From positions 214,289 through 278,288 of the forward strand of contig NZ_JAGGJV010000010.1 in the NCBI RefSeq assembly GCF_017873135.1: a stretch of DNA of 64,000 nt, read 5' to 3'. The position numbers were made by a program, and so were the translations under genes. Source of the stretch: Rhizobium herbae. GTDB lineage: Bacteria; Pseudomonadota; Alphaproteobacteria; Rhizobiales; Rhizobiaceae. The notes under the pieces were generated by a model. The model was not told the DNA's origin. It searched no databases and saw nothing but the letters and a program-made list of their open reading frames with translations. The first letter of the stretch is position 1, and every line of letters begins with the position of its first letter. Positions 18,170 through 27,098 of the stretch are shown piece after piece.

Positions 18170-18804
18170 GAATAACACCTCTTGCTCGCCGAGAGCTCAC
18201 ATCAAATAAAAATTCCCTTCATTACCAATTATATACTTGATTGATTCGTACAAATAATATTTTTTTTCATAAAAGTATCATTTTATTTCAATATACTCAT
18301 TAATGTATCACTTCATTTCTGAATCAATACGTATTTATATTATATTTTTCGGCGTGGACACGAGACAATCTCACACAGCCGCACTGCGGCTGTGTGGTGA
18401 AAAGCTGTCGGGAAGGAGCCAGCATGTGCCAAGCTTGGCGCAACGATTTCTCGTGCCCTCCCCATCCGGCGGCGGCAGAGTTGCATCGTTACTGCACGAC
18501 CGAGTTCAGCCCCGGCCTCGGACTTGCCCAACCTTGCTCGATCAGGGCGGCGGTCGGGCTAGATTCAAGCCATTGGCGATCCGCTACCGCTGCATTGTTG
18601 GACTTCCGATCACGAAGCTTGCCGCGGGGCTCGGATTTTACCCAGTTTTACATCCTCTTAACAGCGCTTAACGTTCGTTGGTCTATCAAGAGCCACTGAA
18701 GATTTCGCTGTCTATCGCAGAGATCAGCCTTGGGGTCGGCCGTCGGCCTCCAGGAGCGCGATTGCCGTGCGTAACTCCTGATTTCACCCATACAGGACTG
18801 TACG
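18170..18804. other. AT-rich intergenic region with palindrome
   Basis: About 635 bases without a convincing gene between two divergent outer-membrane protein genes. From about 18195 to 18355 the sequence is strikingly AT-rich (runs of T and A, repeated ATTTT/AATAT words), unlike the rest of the window. After the palindrome at 18372-18396 the base composition returns to normal. The longest + strand frame (18303-18671) has no ribosome site and looks random. The region probably holds the secretin promoter and perhaps an H-NS-like-protein target. Confidence 0.5.
18372..18396. repeat. 25-bp near-perfect palindrome (12-bp arms, 1-base centre)
   Basis: CACACAGCCGCA (18372-18383) is exactly complementary to TGCGGCTGTGTG (18385-18396) around a single C. 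It sits at the edge of the AT-rich stretch. It is too tight for a terminator loop and more like a dimeric protein-binding site or a cruciform. Confidence 0.55.
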
Positions 18805-20298
18805 ATGCAACTGAAAATATCCGGTCGTCCGCATGAGATCCGCCCGCACCTGACGGCATTGCTATCGTTTATGTTGATCATAAACGGGTGCACGGTCGGG
18901 CCGGACTACAAGGAACCGGCAATGTCTCTTCCAGCTCTCTGGACGAGGGAAAAGCTTCCGTCTAAACCGCCCGAGCTCGCGCAATGGTGGAAGCGGTTAG
19001 GGGATCCGGTGCTTGATCAGCTTGTTGCAGACGCCGTTGCGGGAAACCTGGACGTTGCCGCGGCGAAAGCCAAGATCCGCGAAGCCAGGGCAACCACCAG
19101 ACAGGAGGCCGGAAGTCTTTTCCCAACGCTTTCCGCCACCTCGGCCGTCGATCGGCTCAAGAGTTCGTCGTCATCAGCCGATGCGTCAGTCTACAGCCAG
19201 TATCAGGCAGGTTTTGACGCCAGCTGGGAACTTGACCTGTTCGGCGGAAACAAACGCGCGCTGGAGGCTGCAAAATATGCGGAAGACGCTTCCGAGGCGG
19301 AGCTGCGCGATACGCTGGTCACTCTGGTGGGTGATGTGGCGTCCTATTATGTCCAGGCGCGCGCGTATCAGGAGCTCATGGATTTAGGCGAGCGATCGGC
19401 CAGATCGCAACGACAAACCGCAACATTGACACGGCAACAGCAACAGGGCGGAGAAGCCTCCCTCGTTGATGTCGTCAAGGCGGAGGCACAAACGGCGGCC
19501 ATAGAGGCGGACATCCCGTCTTATCGGATAGAATACGCCAAGGCAGTGCATCGGCTCGGCGTGCTGCTCGGTCGTGCGCCGCTTGCCCTCGAATCCACCT
19601 TGGCGAGCAACGGAAGAATCCCGCTGCCACCCAAGGCTCAATCGATAGGCATCCCCGGCGACCTGCTTGTTAACAGACCGGATATCAGAGTTGCGGAGCG
19701 CCAACTCGCGAAGTCGACGGCCGGCATCGGGCGGGCAGAGGCGAACCGATATCCGTCAATTTCGCTGACGGGGTCCATCGACTCGTCAGCCACGAGTTTT
19801 GGCGACCTGGGCAAGAATTCGACGATAAGCTGGTCCCTCGGCCCCAGTATCAATATCCCGGTTTTTCAAGGCGGTCAGCTAAAGGCAGCGGTCGATGTGG
19901 CCAAAGCCCAACGTGATCAATCCTTCTTTGAATACCAGGAAACTGTTCTTTCGGCCTTGGAAGACGTTCAGAATGCTATCGTTTCCCTCAATCAATCGCG
20001 CCTGAGGCGATCAAAGCTCGCATTGTCCGCCGCTCGCTACCGGGAGGCTGTCAAGTTCTCTCGCGAAATTCAGAACTTGGGCAGTGGTGACCTCTTTGCC
20101 GTGCTGGACGCGGAAAAGACACTCTACTCGGTCGAGGAAGACCTGATCGAGACCAAGCTGGATGTGGCGCGTTATTACATCGCCCTGAACAAGGCCCTGG
20201 GAGGCGGTTGGGACGGCGCCGTGGACGTGTCCGAGCCGGCGGTAGTCGGCACGAACTCCGGGCTCCGTGTGGCTGCGTCGACGCGCCGCCGCGGCTGA
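18805..20298 (+). CDS. Outer-membrane efflux channel lipoprotein, NodT/OprM family
   Basis: 497 residues. The signal ends in a lipobox LIINGC (Cys about residue 29), followed by TVGPDYKEPAM, a hallmark of the NodT/OprM family. Two TolC-like repeats are visible, each with long helices (AAKAKIREARATTRQEAG; SWELDLFGGNKRALEAAKYAE; LVNRPDIRVAERQLAKSTA; EANRYPSISLTGSID). The SWELDLFGG and RPDIRVAE motifs are typical. An AGGA site precedes the ATG. It is probably the channel partner of the RND pump at 10.5-15.7 kb, which lacks its own, though the secretin gene and AT-rich gap separate them. Confidence 0.92.
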   Translation: MQLKISGRPHEIRPHLTALLSFMLIINGCTVGPDYKEPAMSLPALWTREKLPSKPPELAQWWKRLGDPVLDQLVADAVAGNLDVAAAKAKIREARATTRQEAGSLFPTLSATSAVDRLKSSSSSADASVYSQYQAGFDASWELDLFGGNKRALEAAKYAEDASEAELRDTLVTLVGDVASYYVQARAYQELMDLGERSARSQRQTATLTRQQQQGGEASLVDVVKAEAQTAAIEADIPSYRIEYAKAVHRLGVLLGRAPLALESTLASNGRIPLPPKAQSIGIPGDLLVNRPDIRVAERQLAKSTAGIGRAEANRYPSISLTGSIDSSATSFGDLGKNSTISWSLGPSINIPVFQGGQLKAAVDVAKAQRDQSFFEYQETVLSALEDVQNAIVSLNQSRLRRSKLALSAARYREAVKFSREIQNLGSGDLFAVLDAEKTLYSVEEDLIETKLDVARYYIALNKALGGGWDGAVDVSEPAVVGTNSGLRVAASTRRRG

Positions 20299-20437
20299 AC
20301 CTACATCTTCGGCACCTTGCGCAGCTGTTCATCTGCAAAACCGACCGCATACGACAGAGACCGGAGCCGGATGACGGTATAGTCGCCGACCCTACCGCGG
20401 TCCTGACAGAACAGCTACGACAATGCGGAGGCTCGGC

Positions 20438-21904
20438 TCAGCCTGCATGCAAGGCTGAACCAGGTACCCAGTTTCCGTGCAATGACATGCGCAGCCGCAT
20501 CGGCAGTTTTATCGTAGCGATCGGACCTTCGGATATGTGCTGCGCGTCGAGCACGAGAAGATCCGTCGCACGCTCCGCCAGCCGGTTTACAAGGCCGATT
20601 ATGTAGCCATCGCCCTCGGGTGCATCGGCGTGCCTCGGCACGAAGATCGGCTCCTGGAAGCAGGACTGATCATCTGCAAACCAGGTCTTGGTCTTGCCCG
20701 TCGCAACGTTGATATGGGCAAGCATGTTGAAAAACTGGAATGGACGCCGCCCGACCCGGGCCTCGTCGAAAGGCTTTGTCGGATCCATCGCGATGACGAA
20801 GCCGTGCTGATATGGCCGCCCCATGTATCGATCGTCGCTGCGGGGAAATTCGCACGGAAACTGGGTGAGCGGCGTCATCTGCAGCGTATTGCCACGCGCG
20901 TTCATATCGAAGGTCAACCGCATCATGTTCGAAGACAATGTCTCCGGTGGCGGAACCGTGCCATCCGATTGCGGGAAGAAATAGAAGATGTTGCCGCTGG
21001 TGACCGGCATGTCGATGTAGATGCGGCCGCCATCGTCAAAAGCATTGAGCGTATGGCCCTGGAACCCGTTGGGAGCCTTGAACCAGCGCACGTCGCGACC
21101 GTCGCCATCGCGGCGGAGCACGCCGAAAAGCTGGTCGAGCCCCGGTTGCCACTGAAAGTGTTTCCCGCCTTGCCGGAGCCGCTCGGCATCGACGGTGAGC
21201 GGCATTAGAGGAAAGATCACATAGTTCTCGGTGACCGCGAAATCATGGATCATCGCTGCATACGGAGCGACAATCCATGTCTCCCGCTTCTTGCGGCCCT
21301 GCGCATCAATCTCGTAATAAACGACGTCGGGCGTCGCATCGCCCTTGGCCTCGTAGCCAAAGCAAAGAAGGTCGCCGCTGGCCGGGTCGATCTTCGGATG
21401 CGCCGTGAAGGTGGCGCTGGTGAGCTGGCCGTCGAAATCCCACAGGCCAATGGTTTCGAGCGTAACAGGATCAAGCGCGTAGGGCGCGCTATCCTCCTTC
21501 AGCGCCAGCAGCCTGCCGGCATGCAGGATCACATTCGTATTTGCGGTGCTGTTGTTCAGGTCCCGGACGCTTGGATCATTCGTATACTGGTTGCGATAGA
21601 CGCCGTGCAGCGAGGCGCGGGCGGCACGCTGCGCCTTCAGCCGCTCCGTCATGACGTATCGGCGCTTGAAATCGACATGCCCGCTCTTGAAGCGAAAGGC
21701 GCTGATAACACCATCGCCGTTGAAGAACATGTCTTCGCCGAGCATGGGCGGATACTGCGGATCGGGTGCCGCCTGGAAGAACGTACCGTCGATTTCGGCC
21801 GGCACCGTTCCCTCGATCTCGAGATCATAGACCTCGCCTTCGAAGCGGACGGGTTTGTAAAGCGCACCGGTGAATTCCGGGCTGCTGGGGAAAGGCCGTG
21901 TCAT
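20438..21904 (-). CDS. Carotenoid oxygenase family protein (lignostilbene-dioxygenase-like)
   Basis: 488-residue non-heme iron enzyme that would cleave a carbon-carbon double bond to give two aldehydes. The four iron-binding His expected of the family are present: TFTAHPKID (about residue 170), MIHDFAVTE (about 220), FQGHTLNAFD (about 290) and the C-terminal SLHGNWVPGS (about 475). Bacterial members cut lignostilbenes, other stilbenes or carotenoids. Neighbouring aldehyde dehydrogenase, hydroxylase and ring-cleavage genes favour a stilbene-like phenylpropanoid substrate (inference). A strong AGGAGGAG site precedes the start. It is divergent from a TetR gene with a duplicated operator between them. 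Confidence 0.9.
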   Translation of the reverse strand: MTRPFPSSPEFTGALYKPVRFEGEVYDLEIEGTVPAEIDGTFFQAAPDPQYPPMLGEDMFFNGDGVISAFRFKSGHVDFKRRYVMTERLKAQRAARASLHGVYRNQYTNDPSVRDLNNSTANTNVILHAGRLLALKEDSAPYALDPVTLETIGLWDFDGQLTSATFTAHPKIDPASGDLLCFGYEAKGDATPDVVYYEIDAQGRKKRETWIVAPYAAMIHDFAVTENYVIFPLMPLTVDAERLRQGGKHFQWQPGLDQLFGVLRRDGDGRDVRWFKAPNGFQGHTLNAFDDGGRIYIDMPVTSGNIFYFFPQSDGTVPPPETLSSNMMRLTFDMNARGNTLQMTPLTQFPCEFPRSDDRYMGRPYQHGFVIAMDPTKPFDEARVGRRPFQFFNMLAHINVATGKTKTWFADDQSCFQEPIFVPRHADAPEGDGYIIGLVNRLAERATDLLVLDAQHISEGPIATIKLPMRLRMSLHGNWVPGSALHAG

Positions 21905-21916
21905 GTGAACTCCTCC

Positions 21917-21941
21917 TATAACCGTACATAACTGTACTATT
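21917..21941 (-). promoter_or_regulatory. Operator copy 1 (TetR/carotenoid-oxygenase intergenic)
   Basis: A 25-bp site beginning TATAACCGTACATAA and ending TGTACTATT; inside it GTACA-N4-TGTAC is a perfect dyad. It touches the ribosome site of the carotenoid-oxygenase gene. The same sequence recurs in opposite orientation at 21966-21990, which supports its being a repressor site rather than chance. Confidence 0.6.
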
Positions 21942-21965
21942 ATAAATTTATTCCGAGGTCAACTT

Positions 21966-21990
21966 AACAGTACGCATCTGTCCGGTTATA
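21966..21990 (+). promoter_or_regulatory. Operator copy 2 (inverted) next to the TetR start
   Basis: The complement of this site reads TATAACCGGACAGATGCG and then TACTGTT, matching copy 1 at 19 of 25 positions. It ends eight bases before the TetR ATG, where no Shine-Dalgarno sequence is visible. Binding here would shut off the regulator's own gene, so autoregulation is likely. Confidence 0.55.
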
Positions 21991-21998
21991 ACGACGCC

Positions 21999-22616
21999 AT
22001 GCGTGTTCGAAGCGAGAAAAAAAGAAGCGAGATCATCGACATTGCCGGCGCACTCTTCCTGCGCGAAGGCTATGGCTCCGTTTCCATGGCGACGATCGCA
22101 TCCGCGGTCGGCGGCTCCAAGGGAACCCTCTATGGATATTTTTCGTCCAAGGAGGAAATCTTCGCCGCCTTTGTCATCGCTGCCGGCAAGCAGAGACGCG
22201 AGGAATTCCTGCTTTTGCCGGAGGGAGGTGCCGGCCTTGCATCGACGCTTACGGCATTGGGCATAAACTATCTACGATTGTTGCTGTCACCGGAAATCAT
22301 GTCGATCAACCGGCTCGTCATCGCAGAAGCCACACGCTTCCCGGAGCTTGGCAAGATCTTTTTCGAAAATGGTCCGAAAAGCATCATCGGGGTCATAGCC
22401 TCCATTCTGGCCCAGGCGGCCGATCGCCAAGAACTGACCATATGCGACCCCGGCGGAGCCGCATGGCGTTTCAAGGCCCTGTGCGAAGCCCGACTGTTCG
22501 AGCAGTGCCTCTGGGCCATTCGAGACGGGGCCACCGAGGAAGAGATTGCGCAGAACGTCGAACCGGCCGTCCGCATTTTCCTCAATACTTTTGGCACCGG
22601 AAACGGACCGGCCTGA
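21999..22616 (+). CDS. TetR-family regulator of the carotenoid-oxygenase gene
   Basis: 205 residues. The N-terminal helix-turn-helix is clear (IIDIAGALFLREGYGSVSMA, then AVGGSKGTLYGYFSSKEEIF, about residues 15-55). The C-terminal domain with LLSPEIMSINRLVIAEATRFPEL resembles the AcrR-like C-terminal family that includes aromatic-responsive regulators. It is divergent from the oxygenase gene and separated by 94 bases holding two inverted copies of one operator. It has no clear ribosome site; the start is chosen because the arm MRVRSEKKRSEI leads straight into the first helix. The inducer is unknown, possibly the stilbene-like substrate. Confidence 0.9.
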   Translation: MRVRSEKKRSEIIDIAGALFLREGYGSVSMATIASAVGGSKGTLYGYFSSKEEIFAAFVIAAGKQRREEFLLLPEGGAGLASTLTALGINYLRLLLSPEIMSINRLVIAEATRFPELGKIFFENGPKSIIGVIASILAQAADRQELTICDPGGAAWRFKALCEARLFEQCLWAIRDGATEEEIAQNVEPAVRIFLNTFGTGNGPA

Positions 22617-22642
22617 TCCGCTCCGGCGCAAGCAGACGCGGC

Positions 22643-23671
22643 TCACCAGAGCTTGCGAATAAAGCTCAGCTGCAAATAATTGCCGTCGAAGGCGTTTCGG
22701 GTATAAACATCCGTCAGGAATTTCAGCGAAACGGTGGTGCGCTGCTCGGGAAAGTCGATCGCCAGAATCGGACCAAGGCGAATTGACTTGTGGCGCTGGC
22801 CGTCCGCCGCCGGAACGGCGAGCGACCCTGCATCGTCCTCAATCTGCCATTTGACATTGCCGGCAAGACCGAACTGGAACCGATCGTAGCGCTCCGTGAT
22901 GGCGAAATCAGCCGAGATGTAGTCGCCGTCGCGGTAGTTGAATCCCCCGGTTGCATCCTCGCGCTCGAAATTGTGGTTGTAGAATATCCGCGTGGAAAAT
23001 TCTGTCCCATCCAGGAAAATCGGCCTGGTCCGGTAGGTGAAGGCAATGTTCGGCGACAGGACCCAATTGTTGAACCCGGGGCTGCCGACCGTGCTGCCGT
23101 CGAAGGTACCGATCGGGATCGTCACGCCGAGCCCGAGGCCCAGCGTGAAACCGACGGGCATGGGCGGAATGAAATCCGGACCCGGTACCGGCTGGCCCGC
23201 CGACCCGGGCGGTGGTCCTTCGTACCAGCTCTTCGACCAGAAGAAGAGGTCGGAATAGGCATCGAAGGACCCCGTGTGCTTGTCGCTGAGGTCGACCGGC
23301 AAACTGTCGGTGATCGTCAGGTCGTGCTTGCCGTAGACAAAGATCAGCGATGACGCCATCCGCCCACCCAGGAACTCCCCCGGATAGACGTAAAGTCCAC
23401 CCAGCTGGCCCTGCAGAAGTCGATCATCCGTATCCGGGAACATTGCATTGCCATTGCCATCGCTCAGTTGGTCCCGCCAGTGGCCCCAAACGCCGCCGAC
23501 GGCGTAAAACCCCGGTTCCGGTGGCAGCTCGGCGGCGCGTATGTCGGATGTGGCTCCGGGTGTTGTCGTCTGGTAGAACTCGGCCGCGTTGGCGATGTCC
23601 CCGGCCAACATGCCGGTGAGGCCGCTGATTACCAGCAGAGTTGATTTTAGGCTAAGCAATTGTATTTCCAT
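22643..23671 (-). CDS. SphA/MetA-type outer-membrane protein of aromatic-degradation clusters
   Basis: 342 residues from the ATG at 23671, preceded by GGGGGA; a longer frame exists but the signal peptide (LLVISGLTGMLAGDIANA) begins here. The mature protein is rich in alternating beta strands with aromatic girdles (FYAVGGVWGHWRDQ, LGGLYVYPGEFLGG, GFNYRDGDYISADFAITERY) and ends in QLSFIRKLW with a C-terminal aromatic residue typical of outer-membrane barrels. It matches the phenol_MetA_deg group found in aromatic catabolic gene sets and probably aids uptake of a hydrophobic aromatic. Last gene of the leftward dehydrogenase/MFS unit. Confidence 0.8.
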   Translation of the reverse strand: MEIQLLSLKSTLLVISGLTGMLAGDIANAAEFYQTTTPGATSDIRAAELPPEPGFYAVGGVWGHWRDQLSDGNGNAMFPDTDDRLLQGQLGGLYVYPGEFLGGRMASSLIFVYGKHDLTITDSLPVDLSDKHTGSFDAYSDLFFWSKSWYEGPPPGSAGQPVPGPDFIPPMPVGFTLGLGLGVTIPIGTFDGSTVGSPGFNNWVLSPNIAFTYRTRPIFLDGTEFSTRIFYNHNFEREDATGGFNYRDGDYISADFAITERYDRFQFGLAGNVKWQIEDDAGSLAVPAADGQRHKSIRLGPILAIDFPEQRTTVSLKFLTDVYTRNAFDGNYLQLSFIRKLW

Positions 23672-23757
23672 CGTGATCCCCCACTTCGGATGTTTTGGAA
23701 TTTGCAAACGCGGCCGCACGACGGGAGGAAAGCATGCGCCCCCCCCACTGCTCCTGC

Positions 23758-24978
23758 TTAATGGACAGGCATGATGTCGCGGCCCGCTGTGGCCGGCTCC
23801 TTGAAGGAATGGCCGAAGATCAATCCGGCCAGGAAAACCAAAGCCGCGAAAAGCGTGATCCCCGCAAATACGGCCATGGCTGCAACCATCCCGCCGGAGG
23901 CGGCGGCAATGGCGTTCACACCAATCGGGCAGACAAATTGCCCGATAAAAAACATTGAGGTCCAGATACCCGACGCCCGCCCGCGGTAGTCACTGCGCAG
24001 ATTGCTCATCGTGAAGGCGAGAACCAGCGGAAGAGAAATCCCGCAACCGATATTGTTGATGAACATGCCCATGGCGCCGGCCGCCCATGAAGGCTGGGTG
24101 TAGAGAACGGCGTAACCGATGGCCTGCGCGGCCATGGCCACCACGAGCAGCATCCCGATCGAGCGCTGTGACTGTATGCGGAAGGCGACTGCGCCGACCA
24201 CGACACCAATGGAGCCAATGGCGCTGGCAAGTCCGAGCATGCCCGCATCGGTAAAACCGCGCTCACTGAGTACCAGCGAAATATGGACCGGCGTGACATA
24301 AAACAACATGCCGCACAGAAGCGTCAGCGCAAGGCAGGCGATAAAGCGCGGCGTGAACAAGCCGGGCGCCCTGTTTTCGCGCACCAGGACGCGCGCCTCG
24401 GGCGCCACAGGTGCCGGTTCGAAGATGAGCATAAGGACGAGCGGGATAAACAGCGCCGTCGCGCCATAGACCAGAAAGGGTGCGCGCCAGTCATATCCAC
24501 CAAGGAAACCTGCGAGCATGAAACAGAAGGTTGCGACCAGCGACGCCGATCCGAACTGCACGGAGAGCCAATGGGCACGGCGTTCGCCGGTGAAATAGTC
24601 ACAGATCAGCGCGGTGCTTGCCGTCATCACGCCGGCCTCGGCGATCCCGACAACAACCCGCGACACTATGATGCCATTGAGGTTGTCTATCCAATAGGGC
24701 GCGATACCCGCCGCGGCATAGAAGGCGAGCGCCGCGAGCAGCAGGCGCTTGCGCCCCGTCCTGTCGGCCAGAATGCCGGCAAGCGGCGCAAGCAGCGCAA
24801 CAAAGAGAGCAGGCGTCACCAGCGCCAGTGGCGCGAGCAGTTCGGCGCGCGGCACGTCGGAAAAATGCGCGATCATCTGTGGCAGGACCGGCGCGAACAG
24901 CGTCGATCCGATCGGCGCCAGCCATGCGACGGCCACCAATAGCAACCCCTGCTGCACGCCTGCGGACACATTCTGCAT
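23758..24978 (-). CDS. MFS transporter, probable aromatic-acid uptake
   Basis: 406 residues with twelve predicted membrane helices. The start at 24978 follows a perfect AGGAGG. The loop 2-3 motif GILADRTGRKRLL (about residues 70-82) and the repeated loop SNLRSDYRGRASGIW in the second half are standard MFS signatures. It lies between the aldehyde dehydrogenase and the MetA-type outer-membrane gene, all leftward, so it is likely the inner-membrane carrier for the same aromatic compound. Substrate assignment rests on context only. Confidence 0.85.
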   Translation of the reverse strand: MQNVSAGVQQGLLLVAVAWLAPIGSTLFAPVLPQMIAHFSDVPRAELLAPLALVTPALFVALLAPLAGILADRTGRKRLLLAALAFYAAAGIAPYWIDNLNGIIVSRVVVGIAEAGVMTASTALICDYFTGERRAHWLSVQFGSASLVATFCFMLAGFLGGYDWRAPFLVYGATALFIPLVLMLIFEPAPVAPEARVLVRENRAPGLFTPRFIACLALTLLCGMLFYVTPVHISLVLSERGFTDAGMLGLASAIGSIGVVVGAVAFRIQSQRSIGMLLVVAMAAQAIGYAVLYTQPSWAAGAMGMFINNIGCGISLPLVLAFTMSNLRSDYRGRASGIWTSMFFIGQFVCPIGVNAIAAASGGMVAAMAVFAGITLFAALVFLAGLIFGHSFKEPATAGRDIMPVH

Positions 24979-25034
24979 ATCAACCTCCTCTTTTGAAGCA
25001 GACCGCCCCCCGCGGCCCGGATGGTGAACGAGCG

Positions 25035-25060
25035 GCGCCAAGGCTGTTGGGCCGTGGCGC
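25035..25060 (-). other. Intercistronic stem-loop between dehydrogenase and MFS genes
   Basis: GCGCCA (25035-25040) pairs with TGGCGC (25055-25060), and the inner GGC/GCC extends the stem to nine pairs with one mismatch. No U-run follows, so it is more likely a stability or processing hairpin than a terminator. Confidence 0.4.
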
Positions 25061-25068
25061 TGCAGCCG

Positions 25069-26544
25069 CTAGCGCTGGATCGACACGAAGTGGTCGGTGG
25101 TGAATTCCTCGACGATCCACTTGCCATTGAAGCGCCCGAGACCGGAATTCTTTTCGCCGCCGAACATCACATGCGGGTAGTCGTGGATGGTGATGTCGTT
25201 GATATGCGTCATTCCCGCCTCGATGCGTTGTGCAAAGGCAAGGCCGCGGGCTTCGTTGCCGGTGAAGACCGCACTGGAAAGGCCGAACTCGGTATCGTTG
25301 GCGAAAGCGAGTGCCTCTGCCTCATCGGCCGCGCGGATAAGCGGCGCGACGGGGCCGAAAATCTCCTGGCGCGCGAAATCGGAATCGTTGGTGACATTTG
25401 CAAAGACATGCGGCGGAACGACCCGACCCTCGATCGTGCCGGCAAGGCATTCGCGAAAGCCGGCGGCGCGGGCCTGCTCGATGCTGGCGCGGACGTTACG
25501 AACCTGACTGTCGTTGCAGAGTGGCCCAACCAGCGTATCGGGCAGATCGGGATCGCCATACTTCACCGTCTTCGCCACTTCCGTGAAGGCTTCGACGAAG
25601 CGGTCGTAGAGCGAGACATCGACAATGATGCGGTTGGTGCTCATGCAGATCTGGCCCTGGTGCATGAACCGCCCGATCAGCGCTGCATGCACGGCCTTGC
25701 CAAGATCGGCGTCGTCGAGCACGACCAGGGGAGCGTTGCCGCCAAGTTCGAGGCCGATGCGCTTCAAAAGCGCCGACTCCGCTGCAACGCGCGCGATATG
25801 CCGACCCACCGGCGTCGAGCCGGTGAAGGTGAGAACGCGCGGGATGGCATGGCGGGAGAAGGCATCGCCGATGGTCGCGGAACTGCCGACGACAACGTTC
25901 AGGACACCTGCGGGCAGGCCCGCTTCCTCGTAGATTTTGGCGAGCAGCAGTCCGCCCGTCACGGGCGTGTCGTTGGAGGGTTTCAGCACGACCGTATTGC
26001 CGAGCGCAATGGCGGGCGCGACCGACCGGTTGGAAAGGTGCAGTGGAAAGTTCCACGGGCTGATAACGCCAACCACGCCGACCGGCTTTTTGTAGACCCT
26101 GGCTTCCTTGCCGGGGCGATCGACCGGGATAATATGCCCCTGCGCCGCAGATGGCATGGTTGCCGCCTCCAGCATGCCGGCGCGCACGGCGCCCCACTCG
26201 ATACCCGCTTTGATGCGGGTGCTGCCGGATTCGCGCACGATCCACCCAATGATCTCGTCCTTGCGCGCCTCAAGGATGGCAACGGCCTTCAGAAACACAG
26301 CCGCACGTTCGGATGGCAACGTTTTTGCCCACTCTGCCTGGGCGGATCGAGCCGCCTCGAAAGCCAGGTCCAGATCGGCAAGGCTGGCAAGGGAGATTTC
26401 CGCGACCGTATCGTCGTTGAACGGATTTCGGTCAAGCGAAGTTACACCTTCTGTCCCCGCAACCCAGCGGCCGGCAATATACTGTCCGGTAAAGCCGCTG
26501 TAGGCGCTGGCAACGAATGCGGGGGGCTGAACATGTTGTTGCAT
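25069..26544 (-). CDS. NAD(P)-dependent aldehyde dehydrogenase (benzaldehyde/vanillin-dehydrogenase-like)
   Basis: 491 residues from the ATG at 26544, chosen for the AGGAG site eight bases upstream. Visible motifs are the oxyanion Asn region (SPWNFPLHLSNRSVAPAIALGN), the NAD-binding FTGSTPVGRHIA, the base Glu in GLELGGNAPLVVLDD and the catalytic Cys in MHQGQICMSTNRII. The AIALGNTVVLKPSNDTPVTGG segment resembles salicylaldehyde, benzaldehyde and vanillin dehydrogenases. It would oxidise the aldehydes released by the carotenoid-oxygenase-type enzyme. It is the first gene of a leftward unit whose only obvious operator lies 555 bases upstream. Confidence 0.88.
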   Translation of the reverse strand: MQQHVQPPAFVASAYSGFTGQYIAGRWVAGTEGVTSLDRNPFNDDTVAEISLASLADLDLAFEAARSAQAEWAKTLPSERAAVFLKAVAILEARKDEIIGWIVRESGSTRIKAGIEWGAVRAGMLEAATMPSAAQGHIIPVDRPGKEARVYKKPVGVVGVISPWNFPLHLSNRSVAPAIALGNTVVLKPSNDTPVTGGLLLAKIYEEAGLPAGVLNVVVGSSATIGDAFSRHAIPRVLTFTGSTPVGRHIARVAAESALLKRIGLELGGNAPLVVLDDADLGKAVHAALIGRFMHQGQICMSTNRIIVDVSLYDRFVEAFTEVAKTVKYGDPDLPDTLVGPLCNDSQVRNVRASIEQARAAGFRECLAGTIEGRVVPPHVFANVTNDSDFARQEIFGPVAPLIRAADEAEALAFANDTEFGLSSAVFTGNEARGLAFAQRIEAGMTHINDITIHDYPHVMFGGEKNSGLGRFNGKWIVEEFTTDHFVSIQR

Positions 26545-27098
26545 TTCAAATTCTCCTGGTGGCAGAACCGCCGGTTCCTGCGGCGGCATTTCATTTAGAC
26601 CCACGAATTTTCTCAGCCCCGCAATCAACGGGTCAGGCGACAGTCGCAGGGCAAATAACGTTGGCTCGAAATAGCACCGCGCGGCCGCGGCAGGCGGCGC
26701 TCTATGTGGCGGGTATTTTCTTTATGGCCTGGCAGTCGGGGAATGCTGCAAAACTGATGTTGCCGTCATGCGGTTGGCCCGCCACCCGATAGCTCGGCAC
26801 GTTGTTCGGTGCGGAAGATGGTTTTCGCGCGCAACACCGTAACAACGGCGAAAAGGACGCATTTGATCGTCCGGGCCGTCGCGACGTGGAGCCCTGAAAC
26901 CGGCAACCGGATCGGTTACCACATTCCAGCGAACCCGCCGAGCTGGTCTCGTGCAAACCCGCGCTCTCGGCATTTCCCTGACGGCATTTGATGCCTGCAT
27001 GCAGCTTGGACATGGTTTCCTCCCGCGCAAAGCACCATCGACGCCTTGTCTCCTCGCAGGAACAACCATGCCGAAACCATCAGCATATGTCAATTAAA
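26545..27098. other. Long leader/gap upstream of the aldehyde dehydrogenase
   Basis: About 550 bases between the dehydrogenase start and the IclR-type operator. Leftward frames (26722-27093 and 26702-27013) exist but show no domain I recognise, and their composition is Arg-rich like shadow frames. It may be a long untranslated leader, the remains of a lost gene, or hold a second promoter close to the dehydrogenase. Confidence 0.45.

Noticed and set aside
18303..18671. Possible 122-residue gene in the AT-rich gap
   Set aside because: No ribosome site, mixed composition across a sharp change in base content, and no recognisable pattern.
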